Below are positions 52,701-60,398 of a DNA stretch of 64,000 bases, one piece after another; the stretch's first letter is position 1; the number at the start of each line of letters is the position of its first letter. The position numbers and the translations under genes were made by a program. The notes beneath the pieces were generated by a model. It searched no databases and was not told the DNA's origin. It saw only the letters and a program-made list of their open reading frames with translations. The DNA is from Aminomonas paucivorans DSM 12260 (GTDB lineage: Bacteria > Synergistota > Synergistia > Synergistales > Synergistaceae). Location: the NCBI RefSeq assembly GCF_000165795.1, contig NZ_CM001022.1, positions 1-64,000 of the forward strand, in the 5' to 3' direction.

Positions 52701-52884
52701 CCACCTCGATGTCCGTGGGAGAGGCCCCGGGCCACACCGTGAGGATGGAGATGTAGGGGGCGTCCACCTTGGGCATCAGCTCCAGGCCCATCTTCCGGTA
52801 GGCGTTGACCCCCAGGAAGGCCAGGGCGATGAGGAGGCACCCCATGGCCACGGGGCGCTTCAGGGAGGCATCGGAGAGGGACAT
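49795..52884 (-). CDS. RND-family efflux permease (HAE1/AcrB-like) lacking the TM4 aspartate pair
   Basis: The 1029-residue product has the complete RND layout: TM1 (MGCLLIALAFLGVNAY), the first periplasmic loop (WPGASPTDIEVDV), TM2-6, a second loop and TM8-12. In TM4, where AcrB has Asp407-Asp408, the sequence is GLSVGILVSNSLVVLESV, so Ser399-Asn400 replace the pair. In TM10 the AcrB Lys940 position falls in IVVNNAILVID. The charged proton relay is therefore largely absent while the rest looks intact and well conserved. ATG 52884 lies one base after the stop of the adaptor gene. No outer-membrane channel gene is adjacent. Confidence 0.9.
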   Translation of the reverse strand: MSLSDASLKRPVAMGCLLIALAFLGVNAYRKMGLELMPKVDAPYISILTVWPGASPTDIEVDVAKKIEDAVSGVDGLKHVISTCMENAVQTSLEFELGTDVNVAADDVREKVDQKLSELPEDVEKPVIQKFDVNAQPVVTLALVGDLPLDELYDYADQSLRDRFSVLSGVADVKLTGGAKREVHVLLDRDLLAAAGLTSLQVEQALREGVRTLPAGRVREGGAEFSVRYDAEFHSVPDIGSLQVVGRDGARRYIRDLGTVRLGTEERRQAVFLDGRPAVAIRVVKKADANTVVVVDKVRATMEALQKTLPGGTKLTWVSDEGDYIRASVDSTVNNIWQGVLLTAGILFLFLYNLRSTFVVAVSMPLTIIIALFFMQLLGYTLNTSTLLAAGLSVGILVSNSLVVLESVLTHLQRTGDPWRAAREGTADVAVAVLASAGTNVVVMLPIGLMGSMVGLFFRPFALTSVVVNGVSIFISFTLTPILAALVLKPVDETQDSRLKRLERRWNQGLDRLADRYVGALRKMLRHKALTLGVLGGVAVLFLHALSLAPGIGFSFAPDIDKGTIYMKLEFPTRQDLETTVGRVQEAQGLLKGLPGLRRVLSTVGVVEGLGENQQGVYLAQIQLNLSDKMDRDEGIARILTELRRRFRSFPDCIVTASIPGLVGGQSSPIDLEIRGDDLKELDRIALGVADRARKTPGFVDLDTSVREGKPEIRVLPRRAVLADLGASPLAVGALLRGNLEGVKAATYKSGAKTYDIRVKLAERPGKDQVQTFQIPTTPGHTVALANFASLEERRSPIQIRRSDKVRVSKVNASLASGLPLGTAVQTLNREIREGDLLPPGYEARFRGEFERMDEATAAFGEAAVLSVLLTFLALSAIMESFKWATLILTTVPLGLVGVLWALALTGTSMSIFVLLGTVMLIGIVVNNAILVIDRFLTIRRAEPELGQEEGMYKALEESFRPVLMVTAAAVLGMLPLAVASGLGSELTNGIGIASAGGVLMSGLLALFVVPLIYLAYVKVRRRRTPSAS

Positions 52885-52885
52885 G

Positions 52886-54094
52886 CTAGTTTCCCTTCTG
52901 CACCCGCACGGGGGCGCCGGGGTTCAGGAGGAACTGTCCCTGGGCCACCACCGCGTCCCCGGGCTTGAGGTCCCCCGAGAGGACCTCCGTCCAGCCGTTG
53001 GTCACCAGGCCGGTGCGCACCGGAACCATACGGGCGGTCTTCCCGTCGGAGACGAAGACCACCTTCCCCCCGGCGCGCTCCAGCACCGAGGCGGTGGGGA
53101 CCCCGGGCCCCTCCCGGCGGTTCAGGAGGAAGGAGAGGTTCACCAGGGCCCCGGGAACCCGCACGGCGTCCCCGGACAGCAGAGCTCGGGCCTCGAAGGT
53201 GCGAAGCGTCGGGTCCACCACGGGGCTCTTGGTGGCCACGGGGACCTCCAGGGTCCAGGCCCCCCCGGAGTCCGAAACCTGGACCCGGGTCCTGCCCTCC
53301 TGGATGCGGGCGTAGAACTGCCCCGGGACGAAGACCACCGCCTCCAGGAGCCGGGGGTCGTCGACCCGCACCACCGGGGTGCCCACCTTGCCCGTCTCCC
53401 CGGGCTCCGCCAGGCGCTTGCTCACCACCCCCGTGAGGGGGGAGAGGACCAGGGAGTCCCGCAGGTTCTTTTGGGCGATGCGCAGGGCCGCGTCGGCCTT
53501 GCGCACGTTCTCCCCCGCCGCCTTCAGGGTGCTGCGGCTCAGGTCCCTCATGGAGGCCATCTGCCGGTACCGGGACTCCACGTCGTCGAAGCCGCTCTGG
53601 CTCACCACGTCCTCTTCGTGGAGGGCCTGGAAGCGCCGGTACTCCTTGGCGGCCCGATCCAATTCGATCGCGGCCCTCTGGAGGGCGGCGTCCCGCTCCT
53701 CCCGGGCGAACCGGGCGGCGGCCAGGTCCTTCTGGGCGATCTGCTCCGCCTCCCGGAGCTTCAGGTCGTCGATGCGGAACAGGGGCGTTTTCCCCGCGGT
53801 CACCCGGTCCCCCTCCCGGACGTACACCTCCAGGATGGGGCCGTCCACCTTGGGGGACACCAGGGCGAAGTGTTTCGCCCGCAGGGTTCCCTGGGCTTCC
53901 ACGGTCTCCGCGAAGGAGTGGGTCCGGATCTTCTCCAGCACCACCGGCACCGCCTCGTCCGCCGGAGCCTCCTGCTTCCCGTTCCCCCCCATGCGCAGGA
54001 CGTAGGCCCCCGTTCCCAGAAGGGCCACCAGGCCCAGGGCAAGGAGGACCTTCGCCCGTGGCGACGCCTGCTTCCACCGATGGCTGAGCTTCAT
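52886..54094 (-). CDS. RND efflux periplasmic adaptor (membrane fusion protein)
   Basis: The 402-residue product has an N-terminal membrane anchor (KVLLALGLVALLGTGAYVL, residues 14-32). The adaptor domains follow: a lipoyl half-motif (PKVDGPILEVYVREGDRVTAG), a long coiled-coil hairpin (about residues 105-200), the second lipoyl half (SPLTGVVSKRLAEPGETGKVG), and beta-barrel and membrane-proximal domains. It couples the permease to an outer-membrane channel. Its stop is one base before the permease ATG, and its start overlaps tetR by four bases. Confidence 0.92.
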   Translation of the reverse strand: MKLSHRWKQASPRAKVLLALGLVALLGTGAYVLRMGGNGKQEAPADEAVPVVLEKIRTHSFAETVEAQGTLRAKHFALVSPKVDGPILEVYVREGDRVTAGKTPLFRIDDLKLREAEQIAQKDLAAARFAREERDAALQRAAIELDRAAKEYRRFQALHEEDVVSQSGFDDVESRYRQMASMRDLSRSTLKAAGENVRKADAALRIAQKNLRDSLVLSPLTGVVSKRLAEPGETGKVGTPVVRVDDPRLLEAVVFVPGQFYARIQEGRTRVQVSDSGGAWTLEVPVATKSPVVDPTLRTFEARALLSGDAVRVPGALVNLSFLLNRREGPGVPTASVLERAGGKVVFVSDGKTARMVPVRTGLVTNGWTEVLSGDLKPGDAVVAQGQFLLNPGAPVRVQKGN

Positions 54095-54705
54095 CGCCCC
54101 GCTCCCTTCGCCGTTCCCTCGGGCTCCCGCGCGTTTTCCCGGGGCAGCACCGCCCCGTCCGCCAGGCGCAGCAGCTCCTCCAGGATCCGCTCTCGGGTCT
54201 CTTCGTCGAAGGGGCTCACGTGGACCAGGTCCAGGAGGCAGAGGCCGTCGCTGGCCAGGCACACTACCGCCGCCTTCTCCCGAGAGAGCCCCGCCCCCGT
54301 CAGTTCCCGAAAGAAGGCCTCGTACTCGTGCCGCAGGGGGGTGGCCAACTCCGGGTCCAGGGCCGCCGCAGCCAGAAGGCCCGCGAAGAGCCGCTTGGTG
54401 CGCAGCACCTCGGGATACCGGGAGGTAACGTCGTGGGCCAGCAGGTGGGCCTTCAATCTGCGGGAGGGGGTTTCGGGCAGGTCCTCTCCCTGCCTCTTCG
54501 CCTCCTCGTCCAGGCGCTCCGCCGCCCGCTTCAGGGTGGCCTGGATCAGCTCTCTCTTGGTCTGGAAGTGGTAGAGGAGCCCTCCCTTGCTGATTCCCGC
54601 CCGGGAGGCCACGGCGGAGAGGGTCAGGTTCTGGGCCCCCGTCTCCATCACGATCTCCTCCGCCGCCTCCAGGATGGCCTCTCGAAAGTGTCCCTTGGGG
54701 TGCAT
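54091..54705 (-). CDS. TetR-family regulator of the efflux operon
   Basis: The 204-residue product has a TetR helix-turn-helix at residues 8-52 (ILEAAEEIVMETGAQNLTLS, then AVASRAGISKGGLLYHFQTK) and a ligand domain of the TetR_C-type found with multidrug pumps. It is first in a three-gene minus-strand operon with adaptor and permease. Tandem operator-like repeats and a strong promoter lie immediately upstream, so it very probably represses itself and the pump. Confidence 0.9.
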   Translation of the reverse strand: MHPKGHFREAILEAAEEIVMETGAQNLTLSAVASRAGISKGGLLYHFQTKRELIQATLKRAAERLDEEAKRQGEDLPETPSRRLKAHLLAHDVTSRYPEVLRTKRLFAGLLAAAALDPELATPLRHEYEAFFRELTGAGLSREKAAVVCLASDGLCLLDLVHVSPFDEETRERILEELLRLADGAVLPRENAREPEGTAKGAGR

Positions 54706-54723
54706 GACTTTTCCTCCTCGCGT

Positions 54724-54785
54724 ACCGTCCGGTCGGTTCAAAACCGTCTGGTCGGTATAGTAGAGAGGGAGGAAGGCCCTGTCAA
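54724..54785 (-). promoter_or_regulatory. Promoter of the efflux operon with two tandem TetR operator-like repeats
   Basis: On the minus strand a consensus -35 TTGACA (54785-54780) and a -10 TACTAT (54762-54757) are separated by 17 bases. Directly after the -10 lie two 14-base repeats, ACCGTCTGGTCGGT (54743-54756, plus-strand reading) and ACCGTCCGGTCGGT (54724-54737), which differ at one base and are spaced 19 bases apart. Each has ACCG/CGGT inverted ends. Repressor bound here would block transcription initiation. Confidence 0.82.
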
Positions 54786-54817
54786 GGCGTCGCGAGTTCC
54801 CCCCGCCGGGTTTTCCA

Positions 54818-54846
54818 TTGTGTTTCGCCGGGGATGTCTTTAGACT
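54818..54846 (+). promoter_or_regulatory. Possible promoter of the ABC/partner-switch operon
   Basis: TTGTGT at 54818-54823 and TAGACT at 54841-54846 are separated by 17 bases. The -35 is weak (three of six) and the -10 moderate (four of six). Transcription would start about 60 bases before the GTG at 54917. Confidence 0.35.
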
Positions 54847-54916
54847 GGTTCCGTCCTGTCGCGATGATTCCGCGGCGGAAGCGGGAGGAACTCTTTCGGA
54901 TCGAGGTGTTGGAAGG

Positions 54917-56974
54917 GTGAAGACGTGGAAGCACCTCCTCCTGGGGCTGCTCCTCATCGTCGCGGCCGGCGGGGTGCTGCTGTTCTCCGACTGGCTGGGT
55001 CGGGGGGGAAGCCTGGGGGGGGGAGACGATCCGGCGGCGCAGCTGCACCGAAAGGTCCGGGAGGGACGGAAGGTCCGGGTGGGGGTGCTGAAGTGGGCCT
55101 CCAGCCTGACCCAGGACGAGACCTGCCGAGGACTCCTCCAGGGGCTGGAGGAGCGGGGCTTCCGGGACGGGAAGGAGCTGGAGATCCAGACCTTCTCCGC
55201 CGAGGGGGACATGCCCACGGCGGTGAGCCTGGCCCAGAGGGCCTGCGGGGGGGAGTACGACCTGCTGCTCACGGTGAGCACCCTTTCCCTCCAGGTGGGG
55301 GCCACGGCCAACAAGGGGGGGAAGGTGGTCCAGGTCTTCGGCGCCGTGACGGATCCCTACGGCGCGGGGGTGGGCATCTCCCGGGAGAACCACGAGGATC
55401 ACCCCGCCTGGCTGACGGGGGTGGGGACCTTTCAGCCCGTCCGGGAGACCCTGGAGCTGGCCCGCAAGCTCAACCCGGACCTGAAGACCCTGGGGACGGT
55501 GATGAACCCTTCGGAGGCCTGTTCCAAGGCCTGCTACGACCTGGCGGAGAAGGTCTGCGGCGAGATGGGCATCCGGCTGAAGGCGGTGACGGTGGACAAC
55601 TCCTCGGGGGTCTACGAGGCGGCCTGCGCCCTGGCGGCCCAGGGGGTGGAGGCCTTCGTCATCGGGGGGGACAACACGGTGGAATCCGCCTTTGCCTCGG
55701 TGGTGAAGGCGGCCAAGGCCGCCCGGATCCCCGTGCTGGGATACGCGGCCATGTACGGGGCCCAGGGGGCCCTGGCGGGGCTGGGGGCCAACTACGTGGA
55801 CGTGGGACGGATCCAGGCCCATCTGGCGGCGGACATCCTCCAGGGCAAGTCTCCCGCCCGGATTCCCGTGGAGAACGCGATGCCCCTGAAGCTCTCCCTG
55901 AACCGGCAGGTCCTGGCGGGGCTCCGGGGACCCTGGCGGATCCCTCCGGAGGTGGAGGCCCAGGCGGCCCAGGTCTTCGACGCCTCGGGCAGGCTGGCGG
56001 TCTCCAAGGAGCGCCCCGAGGCCCTGCCCTCCTCCGGGCCGGGGCGGTGCTGGAACCTCCATCTGCTGAACTACGTGGAATCCGCCCCCACGGAGGAGAC
56101 CGTGCGGGGCCTCCGGCGGGCCCTGGACGAGGCGAAGCTTCGGGAGGGGAAGGACTACACCCTGAAGGAGGCCAACGCCCAGGGGGACATGCCCACCCTG
56201 GCGGCCCTGCTGGACAACGCCCTCTCCCAGAACCCCGACCTGATCCTCCTCACCTCCACCCCCACCCTCCAGGCGGCGGTGCAGAAGGTGAAGGACCGCC
56301 CGGTGGTGTTCGGGGTGGTGGCCAACCCCGTGGTGGCCGGGGCGGGGCGCAGCGCGGAGGACCACCTTCCCAACGTGACGGGAATCTCCTGCGCCGGCGC
56401 CTACGAAGAGGTGGTGGAGGTCCTGCGGGAGTGCTGTCCCAAGGCCAGAAGGGTGGGGACCCTGGTGAACCCCTCGGAGGTGAACAGCGTCTACAACCAC
56501 GACCACCTGAAGGAGGCCCTGGCGGCCCGGGGGGTGGAGCTGGTCTCCGTGGCCGTGTCCACCCCCACGGAGATCTCCGACGGGATTCGGGGGCTTCTCT
56601 CCCGAAACGTGGACGCGGTGGTGCAGGTGGCGGGGAACCTGTTCTTCACCTCCATCGCCCCCATCTCCAAGGCCTGCCTGGACGCCCGGGTTCCCCTCTT
56701 CGGCTTCGACACCGCCATGGCCGCCAAGGGCGGCGCCGCGGCGGCGGTGGCCCGGGACTACGAGGCGGGGGGCGCGGACATGGGACGGGTGGCCCTGCGG
56801 GTGCTGCGGGGGGAGAACCCCCGGGACATCCCCTTCGCCCCCATCACCAAGACCCGCATCACCCTGAACGAGGGGAACGCCCGGCGCTACGGCCTGGTCT
56901 TCCCCGCCGGCCTGCGGGAGCGGGCCGACCGGATCCTGAAGGGCGCCTCTAGAAATCCGACCATCTGCGACTGA
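54917..56974 (+). CDS. ABC importer receptor with two tandem ABC_sub_bind domains
   Basis: The product is 685 residues, twice the usual size. After a membrane anchor (HLLLGLLLIVAAGGVLLFSDWL region, residues 5-26) come two homologous TrpX-like (PF04392-type) receptor domains. They span about residues 45-345 and 375-675, each with a KVRVGVLKW-like opening, GDMPTA or GDMPTL, LGTVMNPSEA or VGTLVNPSEV and VFGAVTDP or VFGVVANP. Relatives bind aromatic amino acids, but the ligand here is unknown. GTG 54917 is a tentative start. The last ten residues and the stop codon are supplied by an inserted IS element; beyond it the right flank reads GSLK-stop in a compatible frame, so the original C-terminus was probably nearly the same length. 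Confidence 0.85.
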   Translation: MKTWKHLLLGLLLIVAAGGVLLFSDWLGRGGSLGGGDDPAAQLHRKVREGRKVRVGVLKWASSLTQDETCRGLLQGLEERGFRDGKELEIQTFSAEGDMPTAVSLAQRACGGEYDLLLTVSTLSLQVGATANKGGKVVQVFGAVTDPYGAGVGISRENHEDHPAWLTGVGTFQPVRETLELARKLNPDLKTLGTVMNPSEACSKACYDLAEKVCGEMGIRLKAVTVDNSSGVYEAACALAAQGVEAFVIGGDNTVESAFASVVKAAKAARIPVLGYAAMYGAQGALAGLGANYVDVGRIQAHLAADILQGKSPARIPVENAMPLKLSLNRQVLAGLRGPWRIPPEVEAQAAQVFDASGRLAVSKERPEALPSSGPGRCWNLHLLNYVESAPTEETVRGLRRALDEAKLREGKDYTLKEANAQGDMPTLAALLDNALSQNPDLILLTSTPTLQAAVQKVKDRPVVFGVVANPVVAGAGRSAEDHLPNVTGISCAGAYEEVVEVLRECCPKARRVGTLVNPSEVNSVYNHDHLKEALAARGVELVSVAVSTPTEISDGIRGLLSRNVDAVVQVAGNLFFTSIAPISKACLDARVPLFGFDTAMAAKGGAAAAVARDYEAGGADMGRVALRVLRGENPRDIPFAPITKTRITLNEGNARRYGLVFPAGLRERADRILKGASRNPTICD

Positions 56975-58231
56975 AGGAGCCCCATCAAGGGTAGTACACT
57001 GAACCAATCGGGAGTCTCCCGGGAGAAGAAACACCGAAGCCCACCAGGAGAGGTGGTCCTGAGAAGATGCGCCAGGGGAAACTGTTCTTCGAAGAGATGG
57101 CCTATCAGCGACTGGACAAGGGTAAGGATCCCTTGGTGACCCTTGCGGAGACGGTGGACTGGCGTATTTTCGAAGAACCCCTTCGGGCCTTCCGGGAGAG
57201 CCTGCGGACCACCGACTCCCCTGCGGGTCGCAAACCCTTCGACCCCCTGTTGATGTTCAAGATCCTGGTGCTCCAGTCCTTGTACAACCTGTCGGACGAC
57301 GCCATGGAATACCAGATTCGAGACCGCCTCTCCTTCCAGCGCTTCTGCGATCTTTCCCTGGAGGACCGGGTCCCCGACGCCAAGACGCTGTGGCTGTTTC
57401 GGGAACAGTTGACCCAAGCGGGTCTGGTGGAACTCCTCTTCGCCCGGTTCGATGAAGCCCTTCGCCAGATGGGGTTGGAGGCCCGGAAGGGACAGATCGT
57501 GGATGCCTCCCTGGTCAGCGTCCCCATCCAGAGAAACAGCCGGGAGGAGAACCGACAGATTCGGGAAGGCAACCCACCCCAGGAATGGAGCGAAGCCAAG
57601 TCTCGCCAGAAGGACACCGAAGCGAGATGGACTGTGAAGAACAGCAAGAGCACCTTCGGGTACAAGAACCACATCGAGGCGGACGTCTCCTGCAAACTCA
57701 TTCGGCGTTATGCCGTCACCCCCGCCTCGGTGCACGACAGCCAGGTTTTCAAGGAATTGCTGGATCCCGGGAACACCAGCAAAGACGTCTGGGCAGATGC
57801 GGCCTACCGTTCCGCTTCCCACCTGGAGTACCTGCGCCAGGAGGGGTACCGGGAGCACATCCAGAGGAAGGGGACCTCGGGGCACCCCCTGACCGGATGG
57901 GAGAAACAGGGCAACCGCACCCGATCTCGAACCCGCAGCCGGGTGGAACACATCTTTGCGGCCCAGAAACAGCAGGCGGGGACCCTTCTGCTGCGCAGCA
58001 TCGGCCTGGCCCGAGCAAAGGCCCGCATCGGCCTTCGCAACCTGATCTACAACCTCCAGCGCTTCACCTACTTGGTGACGCAGGTCTACGTATGGGCCTG
58101 AGGGGCAAGAGTGGCCCCTGATCCCTGGGAAAAGCCCTCCAGGGGGAGAGCCGAGCCCCAGCAGAGCCTACATGGGGGTGCACCCCGTCTGTTGCACGCA
58201 AAAGCGGTTCGAAAAACGGGTTTTGTAGAGG
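56946..58231 (+). mobile_element. IS5-family insertion sequence
   Basis: Imperfect terminal inverted repeats CCTCTAGAAATCCG (56946-56959) and the complement of CGGGTTTTGTAGAGG (58217-58231) bracket one transposase gene. The length is about 1.29 kb, in the usual IS5 range. I could not identify a clear target-site duplication, so the exact ends may be a few bases inside. It separates the receptor gene from the rest of its operon and is the only intact mobile element in the window. Confidence 0.8.
57067..58101 (+). CDS. IS5-family DDE transposase
   Basis: The 344-residue product appears complete. It has the N-terminal DUF772-like domain (KPFDPLLMFKILVLQSLYNL near residue 60) and the catalytic DDE residues in QIVDASLVS, DVWADAAYRS and RSRVEHIFAAQK; the last has the IS5-type glutamate followed by a positively charged helix. 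ATG 57067 follows AGGAGAGG. No frameshift or stop interrupts it, so the element may still be active. Confidence 0.93.
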   Translation: MRQGKLFFEEMAYQRLDKGKDPLVTLAETVDWRIFEEPLRAFRESLRTTDSPAGRKPFDPLLMFKILVLQSLYNLSDDAMEYQIRDRLSFQRFCDLSLEDRVPDAKTLWLFREQLTQAGLVELLFARFDEALRQMGLEARKGQIVDASLVSVPIQRNSREENRQIREGNPPQEWSEAKSRQKDTEARWTVKNSKSTFGYKNHIEADVSCKLIRRYAVTPASVHDSQVFKELLDPGNTSKDVWADAAYRSASHLEYLRQEGYREHIQRKGTSGHPLTGWEKQGNRTRSRTRSRVEHIFAAQKQQAGTLLLRSIGLARAKARIGLRNLIYNLQRFTYLVTQVYVWA

Positions 58232-58269
58232 TTCCCTGAAGTAGCCCCGAGGGCGCGAGGAGGTCTGTC

Positions 58270-59469
58270 ATGCACCTGGAACGGATGGAGGAACAGACGG
58301 GGCTGGCCCTGGTGCTCCACGGCCGCCTGGACGCGGGAAGCTGCCGGCACCTGGAGGATGCCCTGGAGGATGCCCTGCGCCAGGGGGCGCATCGGGTGGC
58401 CCTGGACATGGAGGACGTGCCCTTCCTGAGCTCCCTGGGCATCCGGAGCCTCATGCTCTACGAGAAGACCCTGCGGGAGCTGGGGGGCGGGCTTTCCATC
58501 CGTCGCCCCTCCTCCTTCGTCCGGGAGATCCTGGGGATGGTGGGCCTTTCCGCCCTCTTCGCCGCCCCGGAGTCCCCCCCGGAGGAACCCCTGGGGGAGG
58601 GGACGGCCCGGTACGACCTGGAGGGTCCAGGAGGCTTCGAAGCGGAAACGATCGCCCCGGGGGAGGCCCGGGCCTTCGGCCCCGGCGTCTGGGGGCTGGG
58701 TCTGGGGTCCTTCGAGGGAGCCCCCGCCGCCCTGGGGGAGATCCTGGGGGCGGAGGGGTTCGCCCTCATGCTGCCCCCCGGGGAAGGGGGCACCCCGGAC
58801 TTCATGGCCGCCTCGGGGGATTTCGTCCCCACGGTGCACTTCGCCTCCGGGATGGTGTTCCGGGGGGAACCCTCGGTGTGCCTGCGCTTCACCGAGGACC
58901 TCCCGGGGATCCCCCTCTCCCGGCTGGCCCGGAGGGCCCTGGAGGCGACGGAAAGCTCCCGGGCGGCGGTGGCCCTGTTGGGGGAGACCGCGGGCCTCGT
59001 GGGGGCCAGCCTGAACGCCCTCCCCCCGGGGGAGGAGGGGCTGCCCCCTTCCGAGGGCTGGAGAGACGCGGCGGGGCGGATCGGGGACGGGGGGCTCTTC
59101 TCCTTTCCGGAGGTGCGGGATCGCCTGTCCTTTCGGCCGGAGAAGCGCTACGACCGGCACCTGGTCCTGGCGGTGGGGGTGGCGGCGGCGACGGACCCGG
59201 GGACCCTGGGCCCCCAGCTTCGCCCCCTGGGGGAGGAGCCGGGGTTTTGGGGTCACTTCCACGGGGCGGTGTTCCCCTTCCGGGCCATCCCCCAGGGAAA
59301 GGTGGCCTTCCGGCCGGTGCTGGAGAACCTCCTGAACGCCCTGGCCCCGGTGGGGCTGCTGCACCTCCTGGAGGACCGGCGTCCCATCTCCGGAGCGGGG
59401 GAGAGCGCCTTCCTCAACGGCGCCCTCTGGGCGGGTCCCCTGAGGGGGACGGAAGGGAGGTCGCGGTGA
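58270..59469 (+). CDS. STAS-domain (anti-anti-sigma-like) protein with a large unknown C-terminal domain
   Basis: Residues 1-105 form a STAS domain: LVLHGRLDAGSCRHLEDALE, the phosphorylatable serine in FLSSLGIRS (Ser54/55), and the following helix. An acidic linker (about 106-125) leads to some 270 residues I cannot assign, with several glycine/proline-rich loops and no membrane segment. It precedes an ABC permease with overlapping stop/start (GTGA) and shares an operon with an RsbW-type kinase, the natural partner of such a domain. ATG 58270 lies five bases after GAGGAGGT. Before the IS inserted it was probably about 25 bases from the receptor gene. Confidence 0.8.
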   Translation: MHLERMEEQTGLALVLHGRLDAGSCRHLEDALEDALRQGAHRVALDMEDVPFLSSLGIRSLMLYEKTLRELGGGLSIRRPSSFVREILGMVGLSALFAAPESPPEEPLGEGTARYDLEGPGGFEAETIAPGEARAFGPGVWGLGLGSFEGAPAALGEILGAEGFALMLPPGEGGTPDFMAASGDFVPTVHFASGMVFRGEPSVCLRFTEDLPGIPLSRLARRALEATESSRAAVALLGETAGLVGASLNALPPGEEGLPPSEGWRDAAGRIGDGGLFSFPEVRDRLSFRPEKRYDRHLVLAVGVAAATDPGTLGPQLRPLGEEPGFWGHFHGAVFPFRAIPQGKVAFRPVLENLLNALAPVGLLHLLEDRRPISGAGESAFLNGALWAGPLRGTEGRSR

Positions 59470-60398
59470 GCCTTCTGGTGGGAGCCCTCACCATGGGGCT
59501 CATCCTGGCCCTCATGTCCCTGGGGGTGTTCGTGTCCTTCCGCATCTTCGGCTTCGCGGACCTGGCCACGGACAGCATCCTCACCCTGGGAGCAGCGGTG
59601 GCGGCGGTGCTGCTGGTGGGGGGCGTCTCCCCCTGGGTTGCCACCGCAGGGGCGGTGGTGGCGGGGGTGCTCTCCGGAGGGATCACGGGGGTCCTCCACA
59701 CCCGGCTTCGCATCAACCCCCTCCTCTCGGGAATCCTGGTGATGACGGGGCTCTACTCCGTGAACCTCCGGGTCATGGGGGGAAGCAACGTCCCCCTCTC
59801 CGACGCCGTCACCCTGGTGGATCGGGTCCGGAAGGCCGCGGAGGGGATCGCGGGGGTCGAGACGGTGCGGATCTCCCTCTGGGAGGTCCCCGTGGGAGAC
59901 CTGGCGGTCCTGGCGGGTTCCTTCCTCCTGGTCTGCCTCCTGGCCCTGGCCCTGCACCTCTTCCTGCGCACCGACTTCGGCACCGCCCTGCGGGCCTCCG
60001 GGGACAACGGCCAGATGGCCCTGGCCCAGGGGGTGAGCGCCTCCGCCATGCTCCTGGTGAGCCTCATGCTCACCGGGGGGCTGGTGGCCCTCACGGGGGC
60101 TCTGCTGGCCCAGTATCAGGGTTTCGCGGACGTGCAGATGGGGGTGGGCACCCTGGTGCTGGGCCTGGCCAGCGTCATCATGGGGCAGGCCCTGGTGCGC
60201 ACCCGCTCCCTGGGGGTCTCCCTGACGGGGGCGGTGATGGGGTCGGTGCTCTTCCGGCTGCTGGTGTCCATCGCCCTGCGCTGGGGCCTCAACCCCAACG
60301 ACCTGAAGCTCATCACGGCGTTCTTCGTCCTGCTGACCCTGGTGCTGCCGGGCCTTCTGGATCGTCTGCGGAAGGGCAAGGGGGTGCGTCATGCTTGA
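59466..60398 (+). CDS. ABC importer permease (TrpY-like, BPD_transp_2 type)
   Basis: The 310-residue product has eight or nine hydrophobic segments and the family pattern VFVSFRIFGFADLATDSILT near residue 20, GILVMTGLYSVNLRVMGGSN near 100 and FLRTDFGTALRASGDN before the coupling region. It pairs with the ATPase downstream, whose start overlaps its stop by eight bases. Such permeases work with ABC_sub_bind receptors like the one at 54917. GTG 59466 overlaps the preceding stop. Confidence 0.9.
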   Translation: MSLLVGALTMGLILALMSLGVFVSFRIFGFADLATDSILTLGAAVAAVLLVGGVSPWVATAGAVVAGVLSGGITGVLHTRLRINPLLSGILVMTGLYSVNLRVMGGSNVPLSDAVTLVDRVRKAAEGIAGVETVRISLWEVPVGDLAVLAGSFLLVCLLALALHLFLRTDFGTALRASGDNGQMALAQGVSASAMLLVSLMLTGGLVALTGALLAQYQGFADVQMGVGTLVLGLASVIMGQALVRTRSLGVSLTGAVMGSVLFRLLVSIALRWGLNPNDLKLITAFFVLLTLVLPGLLDRLRKGKGVRHA

